Below are positions 7,681-15,562 of a stretch of 64,000 nucleotides of DNA, piece after piece. How positions within the stretch are numbered: position 1 is the stretch's first letter; every line of letters starts with the position of its first letter. Under the pieces are notes generated by a model. It searched no databases, had not been told where the DNA came from, and worked only from the letters and a program-made list of their open reading frames with translations. The DNA lies in contig NZ_FXWJ01000006.1 in assembly GCF_900177795.1 (NCBI RefSeq), positions 1-64,000 of the forward strand, in the 5' to 3' direction. This DNA is from Plantibacter elymi (nom. nud.) (GTDB lineage: Bacteria; Actinomycetota; Actinomycetes; Actinomycetales; Microbacteriaceae). Both the position numbers and the translations under genes were made by a program.

Positions 7681-9675
7681 GTGAATCGTGTCGTCCGCCT
7701 CGCGGGTCCTGCCCTCCTGCTCCTCGTAGCTGTGGCGACCCTCCTCGCGGGACTGGCCTTCGGCGGTGGAGCGGATGCGCAGCTGCTGGGCGATCCCGGC
7801 GCCGTCGTGCGGTGGGGGCTCCCGATCGCACAACTGCTCGTCAACCTGAGCGCCGCCGTCACCATCGGTGCGTTGCTCATGGCCTGCTGGGCGCTCAGCC
7901 CGGACCGGCGCGAGTACGGCGCGGCGCTCGACGTCGCCGCAGCCGGCGCCGCGGTCTTCACCGTCGCGTCCGGCGTGACGGGCTTCTTCACCTTCCTGAA
8001 CGTCACGCAGGTCCCGCTCACCTTCGACGACGCGTTCGGCGCGAAACTCAGCCTCTTCTTCACCGGGATCGAGTCGGGCCAGGCCTGGCTGCAGACGACG
8101 CTCATCGCCGCGGCCGTCACGGTGCTCTGCTTCGCCGTCCGCAACCACACGGTGCTCGTGTTCGTCTTCGGGCTGTCCCTCGTGTCGCTGCTGCCGATGG
8201 CCCAGCAGGGGCACTCCGCCGAGGCGAGCGGGCACAACGCCGCCGTCACCGCGCTCGGCCTGCACCTCGTGTTCGCCGCCATCTGGCTCGGCGGTCTGCT
8301 CACGCTCGTCTTCATCCGCAAGACCCTCGAGGACGGCCGGCTCGCCCCCGTGCTCATGCGGTACTCGACCGTGGCACTCGTGTCCTTCGTCGTCGTGGCG
8401 GTCTCCGGATACGTGAGCGCTGAGCTGCGCATCGGGTCGCTCGACCGCCTGGGCACCCCGTACGGCATCCTCGTCCTCGTCAAGGTCTTCGCCCTGCTGG
8501 CGCTCGGCCTGTTCGGTGCGCTGCAGCGTCGGGTGCTGATCGGTCGCATCGAGCGGTCCGCCGCTGCGCGTGCGGACACCCTCGCGGGCCGCACCGGCAC
8601 CTTCTGGTGGCTGGTCGCACTCGAGCTCGGGTTCATGGGCATCGCCTCCGGTGCCGCCGCGGCCCTCGCGAAGACCGCCCCGCCGGTCGATCAGGCCGTA
8701 CCGAGCACCCCGACGCCCGCGGTCCTGCTCACCGGTGAGGAACTGCCGCCGGAACTGACCTTCTCCCGGTACTTCACCGAGTGGAACATCGACCTCCTCT
8801 GGTTGCTGGCCTGCGCCTTCGGCATCTTCTTCTACATCGCGGGCGTCGTCCGCCTCCACCGTCGTGGCGACTCCTGGCCGATCCTGCGCACCGTCAGCTG
8901 GGTGCTGGGCATGCTCGTGCTCTTCTACCTCACCTGCGGCGGCATCAACGTCTACCAGCCGTACCTCTTCAGCGTGCACATGCTCGGGCACATGGGCCTC
9001 ACCATGCTCGTCCCGGTGCTCCTCGTCCCCGGAGCGCCCGTCACATTGCTCGCGCGGGCGGTGCGGAAGCGCTCCGACGACTCCCGAGGGGGTCGGGAGT
9101 GGGTGCTCCTGGCCGTGCACTCGAAGTTCGCGGGGATCATCTCGAACCCGCTCGTCACCGCGGTGCTCTTCGCCGGATCACTCTGGGTCTTCTACTACAC
9201 GCCGCTGTTCCGCTGGTCGATGGAGGACCACATCGGCCACGAGTGGATGGTGGTGCACTTCCTCATCACCGGCTACCTCTTCGTGCAGTCGCTCATCGGC
9301 ATCGACCCGGTCCCGTACCGGCTGCCGTACCCGATGCGGCTCCTGCTGCTCTTCGCGACGATGGCGTTCCACGCGTTCTTCGGGCTGGCGATCATCTCCT
9401 CGACCGGGCTGTTCCTCGCCGACTGGTTCGGGGCGATGGGACGCACGTGGGGGCAGGCGCCGCTCCTCGACCAGCAGACGGGCGGCGGGATCGCCTGGAG
9501 CGTCGGCGAGATCCCGACCCTGGCGCTCGCCGTCGCCGTCGCGATCTCGTGGAGCAAGAGCGACGCGAAGGACCAGAAGCGACTCGATCGCAACGCGGAC
9601 CGCACGAATGACGCGGAACTCAACGAGTACAACGAGCGTCTCGCGCGCATGGCGGCCAACGACACCCGCTCCTAG
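7681..9675 (+). CDS. CopD / CtaG fusion: copper-handling and cytochrome c oxidase assembly membrane protein
   Basis: 664 aa, almost entirely transmembrane. The first half (about 1-320) resembles CopD of copper uptake/resistance; the second (about 340-600) resembles caa3-type CtaG, with FSVHMLGHMGLTMLVPVLLV, IGHEWMVVHFLITGYLF and the paired histidines of that family (VHMLGH, GHEWMVVH, FHAFFG). The fusion is common in actinobacteria and is thought to deliver copper to cytochrome oxidase. The GTG start at 7681 begins a basic residue followed by a hydrophobic segment. A soluble, charged tail follows residue 620. It ends in a long hairpin shared with the convergent gene. Confidence 0.88.
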   Translation: MNRVVRLAGPALLLLVAVATLLAGLAFGGGADAQLLGDPGAVVRWGLPIAQLLVNLSAAVTIGALLMACWALSPDRREYGAALDVAAAGAAVFTVASGVTGFFTFLNVTQVPLTFDDAFGAKLSLFFTGIESGQAWLQTTLIAAAVTVLCFAVRNHTVLVFVFGLSLVSLLPMAQQGHSAEASGHNAAVTALGLHLVFAAIWLGGLLTLVFIRKTLEDGRLAPVLMRYSTVALVSFVVVAVSGYVSAELRIGSLDRLGTPYGILVLVKVFALLALGLFGALQRRVLIGRIERSAAARADTLAGRTGTFWWLVALELGFMGIASGAAAALAKTAPPVDQAVPSTPTPAVLLTGEELPPELTFSRYFTEWNIDLLWLLACAFGIFFYIAGVVRLHRRGDSWPILRTVSWVLGMLVLFYLTCGGINVYQPYLFSVHMLGHMGLTMLVPVLLVPGAPVTLLARAVRKRSDDSRGGREWVLLAVHSKFAGIISNPLVTAVLFAGSLWVFYYTPLFRWSMEDHIGHEWMVVHFLITGYLFVQSLIGIDPVPYRLPYPMRLLLLFATMAFHAFFGLAIISSTGLFLADWFGAMGRTWGQAPLLDQQTGGGIAWSVGEIPTLALAVAVAISWSKSDAKDQKRLDRNADRTNDAELNEYNERLARMAANDTRS

Positions 9676-9743
9676 CCCGCGAACTGTCACTCCGGAACAG
9701 TGTGAGGGGTGTCGGACTGTGCTGGAGTGACAGTTCGCGGGCT
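9674..9743. terminator. Bidirectional terminator with 20-bp perfect arms
   Basis: 9674-9693 and 9724-9743 are perfect inverted repeats (AGCCCGCGAACTGTCACTCC on the left). The 30-nt loop contains a second ACAGT/ACTGT pair. It sits between two convergent genes and overlaps the stop codon of the left one, so it can end transcription from both sides. Confidence 0.75.
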
Positions 9744-10811
9744 TCAGCGGAGGTCGATGTAGAGGGAGCCGTCGTCGCGGATCGTCACGAAAGCCGAGAG
9801 CGTGAACGGGACGTCCTCGTCGAGGGTCGAGACCGTTCCGTCGAACAGCGACTTCACATCGACGACGAGGTGCGCGGCTCCGTCCGTCGCCGGCATCTGC
9901 CAACCGGTGTCGCCCGGCTGGACCGCCACCACGGGGTAGGCCGCGATGGACCACACCGGGAGGTCGTCCACGCGATCGCGGATCACCATGCCGAACGGGC
10001 ACCCGGTGGGCTGGAGGACCTGTTGTGTGGCGCAGTTGTCGAGGTAACCGTCGATCTGCGTCTGGACCTCGGAGACGAAGTCGGAGGTGGCACTCGCGGT
10101 CACCTCGGCCTCGACGACGCTCGCGACCTCGGTCGTCGTCGCCGTCTCCACCGACGCCGCAAGGTAGGTGGTGTCGACGTCGAAGTCGACGCTGCCCGGC
10201 GTGAAAGTGAGGAGCGGGATGGTGGAGGTGAAGGCACCCTCGGTCCCCTCCGCGACCCGGCGGGTGTCGAGCTCGAAGCCGTTCGCCCGGAATCCGGTCG
10301 TCTGTGCGACCGTCAGCTGGACGACGCTCAGGGGGCTCGTCTCGAAGCGCCACGACGGGAACAGTCCGAAGGTGCGCTCGCCGCTCGTGATCGAGAACAT
10401 CGTGCTGTGCGGCTGCCCCGCGAGTCGGTACGAGAAGGTCACCTCGTGGGCGCCCGAGGCGGTCGTGACGTCGGAGACGAGGCGCACGTCCTCGACCGTG
10501 CCGAGCGCCTCGCTCCGGAGCAGGGTGTCGGAGCTGTCTGCCGGCAGGCCCGCGTCGGCGAGTTCGGCGGAGCTCAGGGCGACCCCGGGCAACGCGAGCG
10601 CGGTCGCGGCGTCGTCGTCGGCGAGGGCGTCCAGGTACCCGCGCGCGAAGGAACCGGCGCCGTAGACGTCGCGGGCGACGGCCGACCAGGCGGAGACGAT
10701 GGCCGCGCCGAGCAGGGCCGCGATGCAGAGCCACAGCACGACGGCGCGGACGAGCGCACCGCGCACCGTTCCCGGGCGTCGCAGCTCCCCACGTGTCGCG
10801 ACATGGCTCAT
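9744..10811 (-). CDS. Membrane-anchored extracytoplasmic protein of unknown function
   Basis: 355 aa. A basic N-terminus is followed by one hydrophobic helix (about 22-46), then an acidic, beta-rich domain of about 300 residues with a Thr/Ala/Val-rich part near 205-235 and two cysteines near 265-275 (NCATQQVLQPTGCPFG). This suggests a protein held outside the membrane by an N-terminal anchor. I do not recognise the family. It stands alone, convergent with the CopD-CtaG gene and divergent from the helicase gene at 10878. Confidence 0.75.
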   Translation of the reverse strand: MSHVATRGELRRPGTVRGALVRAVVLWLCIAALLGAAIVSAWSAVARDVYGAGSFARGYLDALADDDAATALALPGVALSSAELADAGLPADSSDTLLRSEALGTVEDVRLVSDVTTASGAHEVTFSYRLAGQPHSTMFSITSGERTFGLFPSWRFETSPLSVVQLTVAQTTGFRANGFELDTRRVAEGTEGAFTSTIPLLTFTPGSVDFDVDTTYLAASVETATTTEVASVVEAEVTASATSDFVSEVQTQIDGYLDNCATQQVLQPTGCPFGMVIRDRVDDLPVWSIAAYPVVAVQPGDTGWQMPATDGAAHLVVDVKSLFDGTVSTLDEDVPFTLSAFVTIRDDGSLYIDLR

Positions 10812-10877
10812 CCTGACATCCTAGGCGGGCACCTCGCATAGGATTGGAGGGCGAAAACGGGAGGGAACCGAAGCATC

Positions 10878-12137
10878 ATGAGCGTAGCCCTCTCCGCCGA
10901 GCAGCAAGCCGTCTTCGACCGCATCGAGAGCACCCGCGAGCACCTGTTCGTCACCGGTCGAGCGGGCACCGGGAAGTCGACGCTCCTCAACCACCTCGCC
11001 TGGAACACCTCGAAGCAGCTGGCCATCTGCGCCCCGACGGGTGTCGCCGCGCTGAACGTCGGCGGCCAGACGATCCACTCGCTGTTCCGCCTGCCGATCG
11101 GGCTCATCGCCGACCACACGATCGACCAGAACGATCAGACCCGCAAGCTGCTCAACTCCATCGACACCCTCGTCGTCGATGAGGTCTCCATGGTGAGCGC
11201 CGACCTCATGGACGCGATGGACCGGAGCCTCCGGCAGGCCCGGCAGCGGCCGCGCGAGCCGTTCGGCGGCGTGCAGATCGTCCTCTTCGGCGACCCGTAC
11301 CAGCTCGCTCCAGTGCCCGGCAGCCTCGAGGAACGGGCGTACATCGCCGACACCTACCGCTCGTTCTGGTTCTTCGACGCCAAGGTGTGGTCCGAGACGC
11401 CGCTGCAGCTCGTCGAGCTCACCGAGATCCACCGTCAGCACGAGGCCGAGTTCAAGTACCTCCTCAACGGCGTCCGGCACGGCCAGGTCACCGCCGAGAT
11501 GGCCGGCCGACTGAACGGCATGGGCGCCAGGACCCCTCCCGAGGACGGCGTCATCACCCTCGCGAGCCGCAACGACACCGTCGACCGCATCAACAAGGCC
11601 GCGCTCGCCAAGCTCGACGGCAAGCCGCTCACCGCGAACGCGGAGGTCTCGGGCGACTTCGGCGGGCGGGCGTTCCCCGCCGACGAGGCGCTCGACCTCA
11701 AGGTCGGTGCGCAGGTCATGTTCCTCCGCAACGACAGTGAGCGTCGCTGGGTGAACGGCACGCTCGGGACCGTGGTGAAGATCGACTCCACCGTCTGGGT
11801 CGAGGTCGACGGCGAGCAGTTCGAGGTCGAGCCGGCGACGTGGGAGAAGTACAAGTACTCCTACTCCTCGGTGACGAAGCAACTGAAGCGCGACATCGTG
11901 GCGGAGTTCACGCAGTTCCCGCTGCGGCTCGCGTGGGCGGTCACCATCCACAAGTCGCAGGGCAAGACCTACGACCGCGCGATCGTCGACCTGGGCAGCC
12001 GCGCGTTCAGCCCGGGGCAGAGCTACGTCGCGCTCAGCCGGATCTCCACGCTCGACGGTCTCTACCTCTCCCGGCCGCTGCGCCCGAGCGACATCATCGT
12101 CGACACCGACGTGAAGCGGTTCATGTCGGGGCAGTAG
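10878..12137 (+). CDS. PIF1/RecD2-like superfamily 1 DNA helicase
   Basis: 419 aa. Walker A GRAGTGKST at 27-35, APTGVAALNVGG (motif Ia), VVDEVSM (Walker B), FGDPYQLAPV (motif III, Q at the end) and a C-terminal WAVTIHKSQGKTYDRA plus SYVALSRI (motifs V and VI). These are the motifs of PIF1-type 5'-to-3' helicases, here in the short bacterial version without extra nuclease or zinc domains. Start ATG 10878 follows GGGAGGGAAC at 10859-10868. Followed by an inverted pair of S-elements. Confidence 0.9.
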   Translation: MSVALSAEQQAVFDRIESTREHLFVTGRAGTGKSTLLNHLAWNTSKQLAICAPTGVAALNVGGQTIHSLFRLPIGLIADHTIDQNDQTRKLLNSIDTLVVDEVSMVSADLMDAMDRSLRQARQRPREPFGGVQIVLFGDPYQLAPVPGSLEERAYIADTYRSFWFFDAKVWSETPLQLVELTEIHRQHEAEFKYLLNGVRHGQVTAEMAGRLNGMGARTPPEDGVITLASRNDTVDRINKAALAKLDGKPLTANAEVSGDFGGRAFPADEALDLKVGAQVMFLRNDSERRWVNGTLGTVVKIDSTVWVEVDGEQFEVEPATWEKYKYSYSSVTKQLKRDIVAEFTQFPLRLAWAVTIHKSQGKTYDRAIVDLGSRAFSPGQSYVALSRISTLDGLYLSRPLRPSDIIVDTDVKRFMSGQ

Positions 12138-12163
12138 CGTCTCTGGTCTCGGCCGAAGCCGTC

Positions 12164-12234
12164 CGGTCCCTGAGCCTGTCGAAGGGCGGCGTCGCAACGG
12201 TCGCACCTGCCCTTCGACAGGCTCAGGGACCGGG
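12164..12234. repeat. Inverted pair of S-elements forming a 25-bp-arm hairpin
   Basis: 12164-12188 (CCGGTCCCTGAGCCTGTCG then AAGGGC) is the exact reverse complement of 12210-12234, with 21 bp between. It lies 27 bp after the helicase gene and could act as its terminator. It is the clearest example of the head-to-head arrangement of the repeat. Confidence 0.92.
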
Positions 12235-12301
12235 TTCGGGCTCAGGGATCGGCAGAGTTTGTGCGAGCGGGACTGCACCCGAAGAACTACGATTATCGCT
12301 C

Positions 12302-12736
12302 ATGACCTATGGACAAGCTCAGTGGCCGCAGCCCGGTCCGATCACCGCCTGGCGCACGCTCGAGCTGAACGCCAGCAAGCCGCCGTTCGCCGGATACTGG
12401 GGGTTCATCCCACTCGTCGTGCGCATCGACGGCTTCGAGCACCGCCCGACCTGGGGACCGTCGCAGTTCACGGTTCCAGCCGACCGTCCCGTGCAGGTCT
12501 CGTGCTCGATGGCCTGGCTGTGGGAGTTCGGCCGTGCCGACTACCTGCTGCAGCCCGGCGAGGCGCCGACGCTCGACTACATCGCGCCGGCGCAGCAGTG
12601 GGTCTCAGGCTCGCTCGCACCGAGGGGTCAGGCGGTCATCAAGGGACGAGGCGTGCAGATCGCGATGTACGCCGTCCTCGCGCTGGTCTTCGTCGCCATG
12701 TTCGGCGTGCTGGCGCTCTCGCTCGCCATGTCCTGA
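12302..12736 (+). CDS. Hypothetical protein with C-terminal membrane helix
   Basis: 144 aa. Residues 1-115 look soluble and beta-rich, with many aromatic and proline residues (WPQPGPITAWRTLELNAS); residues about 120-142 form one hydrophobic helix, so it would be tail-anchored. Family not recognised. ATG 12302. Convergent with the hydrolase gene behind it and separated from the helicase gene by the inverted S-element pair. Confidence 0.7.
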   Translation: MTYGQAQWPQPGPITAWRTLELNASKPPFAGYWGFIPLVVRIDGFEHRPTWGPSQFTVPADRPVQVSCSMAWLWEFGRADYLLQPGEAPTLDYIAPAQQWVSGSLAPRGQAVIKGRGVQIAMYAVLALVFVAMFGVLALSLAMS

Positions 12737-12788
12737 TCGGACCTCTGCGGCCCGCGCTGCGCTGAATCAGCGGCTGGGTGGCGTGACC

Positions 12789-13493
12789 TCAGGTGCGGTC
12801 GACGGCCTGGAGCAGGATCGCGCCGAGCTCGGCCGGCTTCGTGAACTGCGGCCAGTGGCCCGTCGGGAGGTCGACGAACTCGACGTCCTGCAGCCGCGCC
12901 AGCTCCGCGACGTACGGGTGGCCCTGTTCCATCAGGCCGCGCAGCATCTCCGAGGAGAACTCGCACGCGACCACGGTCGCCGGGACGGACAGGCGGCGGT
13001 CGTCGTCGGAGAGCTGCTGTCGGTCGACGGCGACGCCCTTCGGTTGCGGGACGGCTCTGGCCCGGAACTGTTCACGGAGCTCGTGGTCCAGGTCGACGAG
13101 GTCCTCCGCGTCGAACACCGTCCAGTCGGGTAGCGGGATCTCGGAGCCCGACGAGGGGAGTTCCTCGTTGATGCACGCGCCGTCGGCGAGTGGGCCCGAG
13201 TCGACGTACACGGCGCGGACGACGCGGTCAGGGCGGGCGTCGATCGCGGCGGAGATGATGGCGCCACCGCCGGAATGCCCGACGAGCACGACGGGCTCGG
13301 TGCCGGCGTCGATCTCGGCGACCACGGCGTCGACGTGGTCGCGGAGGCCGATGCCGGCGCGGTCGGCAGTGACGCTCTCGAGGCCGGGGAGGGTGAGCGG
13401 TCGGACCCGATGGCCTGCCGCTTCGAGCGGGGGTGTGACCGCACTCCAGGAGGATGCGTCGAGCCAGAAACCGGGTACGAGGATGACGTCCAT
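12789..13493 (-). CDS. Alpha/beta hydrolase
   Basis: 234 aa, MDVILVPGFWLDASSWSAV onward. The nucleophile elbow GHSGGG (serine near residue 78), an acid in the middle and a late histidine in LPTGHWPQF complete a hydrolase triad of the salicylate-esterase/haloperoxidase-like group that starts with VLVPG(F/A). The substrate is unknown. A tandem pair of palindromes lies 57-113 bp upstream (13550-13606), so it may have its own regulator. It follows haem oxygenase on the same strand, 122 bp away. Confidence 0.85.
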   Translation of the reverse strand: MDVILVPGFWLDASSWSAVTPPLEAAGHRVRPLTLPGLESVTADRAGIGLRDHVDAVVAEIDAGTEPVVLVGHSGGGAIISAAIDARPDRVVRAVYVDSGPLADGACINEELPSSGSEIPLPDWTVFDAEDLVDLDHELREQFRARAVPQPKGVAVDRQQLSDDDRRLSVPATVVACEFSSEMLRGLMEQGHPYVAELARLQDVEFVDLPTGHWPQFTKPAELGAILLQAVDRT

Positions 13494-13549
13494 GCCCGAG
13501 ATGCTACGCCGGGCCTGCGAGCCGCGCGAGGGATGCTTCGCCGCCCGCA

Positions 13550-13606
13550 GTTCGTTCGCCCATGTTTGGGCGAACGAACACCCATTCGCCCAAGAATGGG
13601 CGAATG
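13550..13606. promoter_or_regulatory. Two TTCGCCCA palindromes 30 bp apart
   Basis: TTCGCCCA-4 nt-TGGGCGAA occurs twice: arms 13550-13562/13567-13579 (13 bp each) and 13583-13592/13597-13606 (10 bp each). The centres are exactly 30 bp apart, about three helical turns. The site is upstream of the hydrolase and downstream of haem oxygenase. There is no T-run. A cooperative operator is more likely than a double terminator. Confidence 0.55.
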
Positions 13607-13615
13607 GACGGGAGA

Positions 13616-14275
13616 TCAGGCGACGGCGGTCGCTGCGGCCTTCGCGGTCGCGAGGTCGCGGAAGAGGTCGGTGTTGAAGCGGTACGCCACCATGACCTCG
13701 TCGATCACGCGGGCCTGCTCCTCGTCGTCCCACGGCACGGCGTCGAGCTGCTCGCGGTAGGTGTCCTTGAACTCGCGCGGCTTCGCGATGTCGCCGAAGA
13801 GGTAGAAGCCGACACCGTTGGTGTCGAAGCCGAACTGGCGCTGCATCAGCGTGCGGATGATCTGCCCGCCCGAGAGATCACCGAGGTACCGGGTGTAGTG
13901 GTGCGCGACGAAGCCGCCGGGCCAGACGGCGCCCACCTCATTGATCCGTGCCACGTACCGGGCGGTGGTGGGGAGCGGGGTGATCTGTTCGCGCCAGTCT
14001 GGACCGATGAGGAACTCGAGGTCCTGCACGATGGCGGGAAGCCGCGTCAGCTTGTCGCTGATGAACGGAGCGGCGACGGCATCGGCGCGCATGCGGTCGG
14101 CTGCGGCTTCGAGGGCCTCGTAGATGAAGAAGTGCTGCGCGACGAGGGCGACGTAGTCCTCCTTCGAGCCCTTCCCGGTCATGAGGTCGCTCATGAAGTC
14201 CGCCCCCTCGCTGGAGGAGTGGCCGGAGGACGTGCGCTCGCGCAGGGCCTGGGAGAAGGGGATCACAGTGCTCAT
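13616..14275 (-). CDS. hmuO: Biliverdin-producing haem oxygenase
   Basis: 219 aa, the usual length of HmuO/HO-1. It opens haem to release iron, CO and biliverdin. The proximal haem ligand is His19 in LRERTSSGHSSSEGADFM, and the distal helix carries RYLGDLSGGQIIRTLMQ, both intact. It has no signal peptide, so it acts in the cytoplasm. A DtxR/IdeR-like box lies about 25-45 bp upstream, suggesting iron repression. A haem-utilisation-associated DUF2470 protein is 3 kb away. Confidence 0.93.
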   Translation of the reverse strand: MSTVIPFSQALRERTSSGHSSSEGADFMSDLMTGKGSKEDYVALVAQHFFIYEALEAAADRMRADAVAAPFISDKLTRLPAIVQDLEFLIGPDWREQITPLPTTARYVARINEVGAVWPGGFVAHHYTRYLGDLSGGQIIRTLMQRQFGFDTNGVGFYLFGDIAKPREFKDTYREQLDAVPWDDEEQARVIDEVMVAYRFNTDLFRDLATAKAAATAVA

Positions 14276-14299
14276 GTCGGACTCCGCGTCGGCTGGTTC

Positions 14300-14322
14300 G
14301 GTAAGGGTTGCCTAAGTGTAAC
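14300..14322 (-). promoter_or_regulatory. Candidate DtxR/IdeR iron box upstream of haem oxygenase
   Basis: GGTAAGGGTTGCCTAAGTGT (about 14300-14319) read on the minus strand gives TTAGGCAACCCTTACC, close to the DtxR/IdeR consensus TTAGGTTAGCCTAACC, with about 12 of 16 positions matching. It lies 25-45 bp from the haem oxygenase ATG, a usual operator position. Confidence 0.5.
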
Positions 14323-14369
14323 GGGCCGGACTCGTGAGCGGGAGGGTGGATCTGTCGCTGTGGAGGGAA

Positions 14370-14984
14370 TCAGTGGCTGCTGTGCAGGGAACCGTGCGGG
14401 ACTGCGAACGCGCCCGCGTTGGTCTGGGCCAGTGCCGGGGTGGTGATCGCTGCCACGACCGCTGCCCCGGCGAGCAGGGTGAGCACGTACCGCCCGGTGC
14501 TCGGCTCGCGACGTGGCCGACGGTTCGCTCGCGCCACCAGGGCGTCGAGCTCGAGTTCGTCCGGCGCCGTCGACGCGAGGGTGATCCGCCGGAGTCGCCG
14601 TGCGAGCACCCCGGCGACGATGAGCAGCAGGACCGTGGACGAGAGGGTCGGCAGGAACGGCGGCACGGTCGTGACACCGAGTGAGGCGAGTCCGTACAGC
14701 GCCACCCAGACGACCACCGAACCCACCGCGCCGGCGAAGGACGCACGGAGCCCCGGCACGCGGTCTCGGACGAGCACCACGACGGACCAGAGCAGTGCGG
14801 CGATGCCCAGGGCGACGAGCGGGATCGCGCCCACCGGGGAGGACCCGGCGCCGGTCGCGATCAGCACGAGACCGGCACCGAGTGCGCACATCGCGAGCAG
14901 GCTGTTCGAGATCGACGTGGTCCCGGAGCGGACCGCGGTGTCGCGGCCCGCCCGGGCGTCCTGACGTTCGACGGAGACCGACAT
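14370..14984 (-). CDS. Multi-pass membrane protein of unknown function
   Basis: 204 aa. Four to five hydrophobic helices (about 27-47, 50-70, 82-103, 110-130 and near 180), with a charged cytoplasmic stretch RRLRRITLASTAPDELELDA between them. It starts 1 bp after the stop of the DUF4383 gene (stop 14986-14988, ATG 14984), so the two are translated together and probably form one membrane assembly. Family not recognised. The upstream frame extension to 15284 is rejected because it runs antisense-like through the DUF4383 gene. Confidence 0.75.
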   Translation of the reverse strand: MSVSVERQDARAGRDTAVRSGTTSISNSLLAMCALGAGLVLIATGAGSSPVGAIPLVALGIAALLWSVVVLVRDRVPGLRASFAGAVGSVVVWVALYGLASLGVTTVPPFLPTLSSTVLLLIVAGVLARRLRRITLASTAPDELELDALVARANRRPRREPSTGRYVLTLLAGAAVVAAITTPALAQTNAGAFAVPHGSLHSSH

Positions 14985-14985
14985 G

Positions 14986-15396
14986 TCAGGCCGTGGCCAC
15001 CCGGTGCGTGCGCTTGTCCGCGGCCAGTCCGGCGCCGAGCAGCACCACGGCGCTCGCGAGGTGGAGGAAATGGTCGGCCGTGTTGAGCGCGAGGATGTTG
15101 AGCGCGGAGCCCACGATGAAGAACCCGACGACACCGAGCAGGAGGTAGAACCCGCCGACCACCGTGTTGACGGTCTTGGCTGCGACGACGTTCGAGAGCC
15201 CGGCGATGAGCAGGGCCGCGCCGATGAGGACGTGGGCGATGTTGTGCAGCGGGTTGACCTCGAAGATCCCGAGGAGGAGACCACCCTCGGTGGCGAGGAC
15301 GGGCAGGCCGCCGGCGACGATCCCGCCGAGGAGCCCGACGACCACGTAGACCGCGCCGAAGACGGCGGCGAGGAGCCGGTTGGGTGAGTGGAGCAT
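14986..15396 (-). CDS. DUF4383 domain membrane protein
   Basis: 136 aa with four hydrophobic helices. PNRLLAAVFGAVYVVVGLLG at the start and NPLHNIAHVLIGAALLIAG, NTADHFLHLASAVVLLGAG later match the DUF4383 family (conserved HN.H and D..LH). Function unknown; often in actinobacterial stress or envelope contexts. Start ATG 15396 with GGAGGCTCC just before it. Divergent from the LARTG surface protein with a 166-bp shared upstream region in which I see no clear operator beyond CTGG/CCAG at about 15515. Confidence 0.85.
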   Translation of the reverse strand: MLHSPNRLLAAVFGAVYVVVGLLGGIVAGGLPVLATEGGLLLGIFEVNPLHNIAHVLIGAALLIAGLSNVVAAKTVNTVVGGFYLLLGVVGFFIVGSALNILALNTADHFLHLASAVVLLGAGLAADKRTHRVATA

Positions 15397-15562
15397 GGGA
15401 GCCTCCTGAGTTCGGTCGAGCCCCGGGCTGATCCGAGGCATTGAAGGGTTCGGAGGTCGGCCGCTTCGCGGTTTGGTCCAGACGACCGACCAGCCGATCG
15501 TCCGATTTCTGCATCTGGTATTCCAGTTGTAGGCTGACCCGGTCCCGCTGAAAGGTCCCCTC

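Noticed and set aside
6556-9120. 854-codon minus-strand open frame over sbcC end and CopD-CtaG
   Set aside because: Antisense shadow of two clear genes; composition is Glu/Arg/Gly/Asp with no domains.
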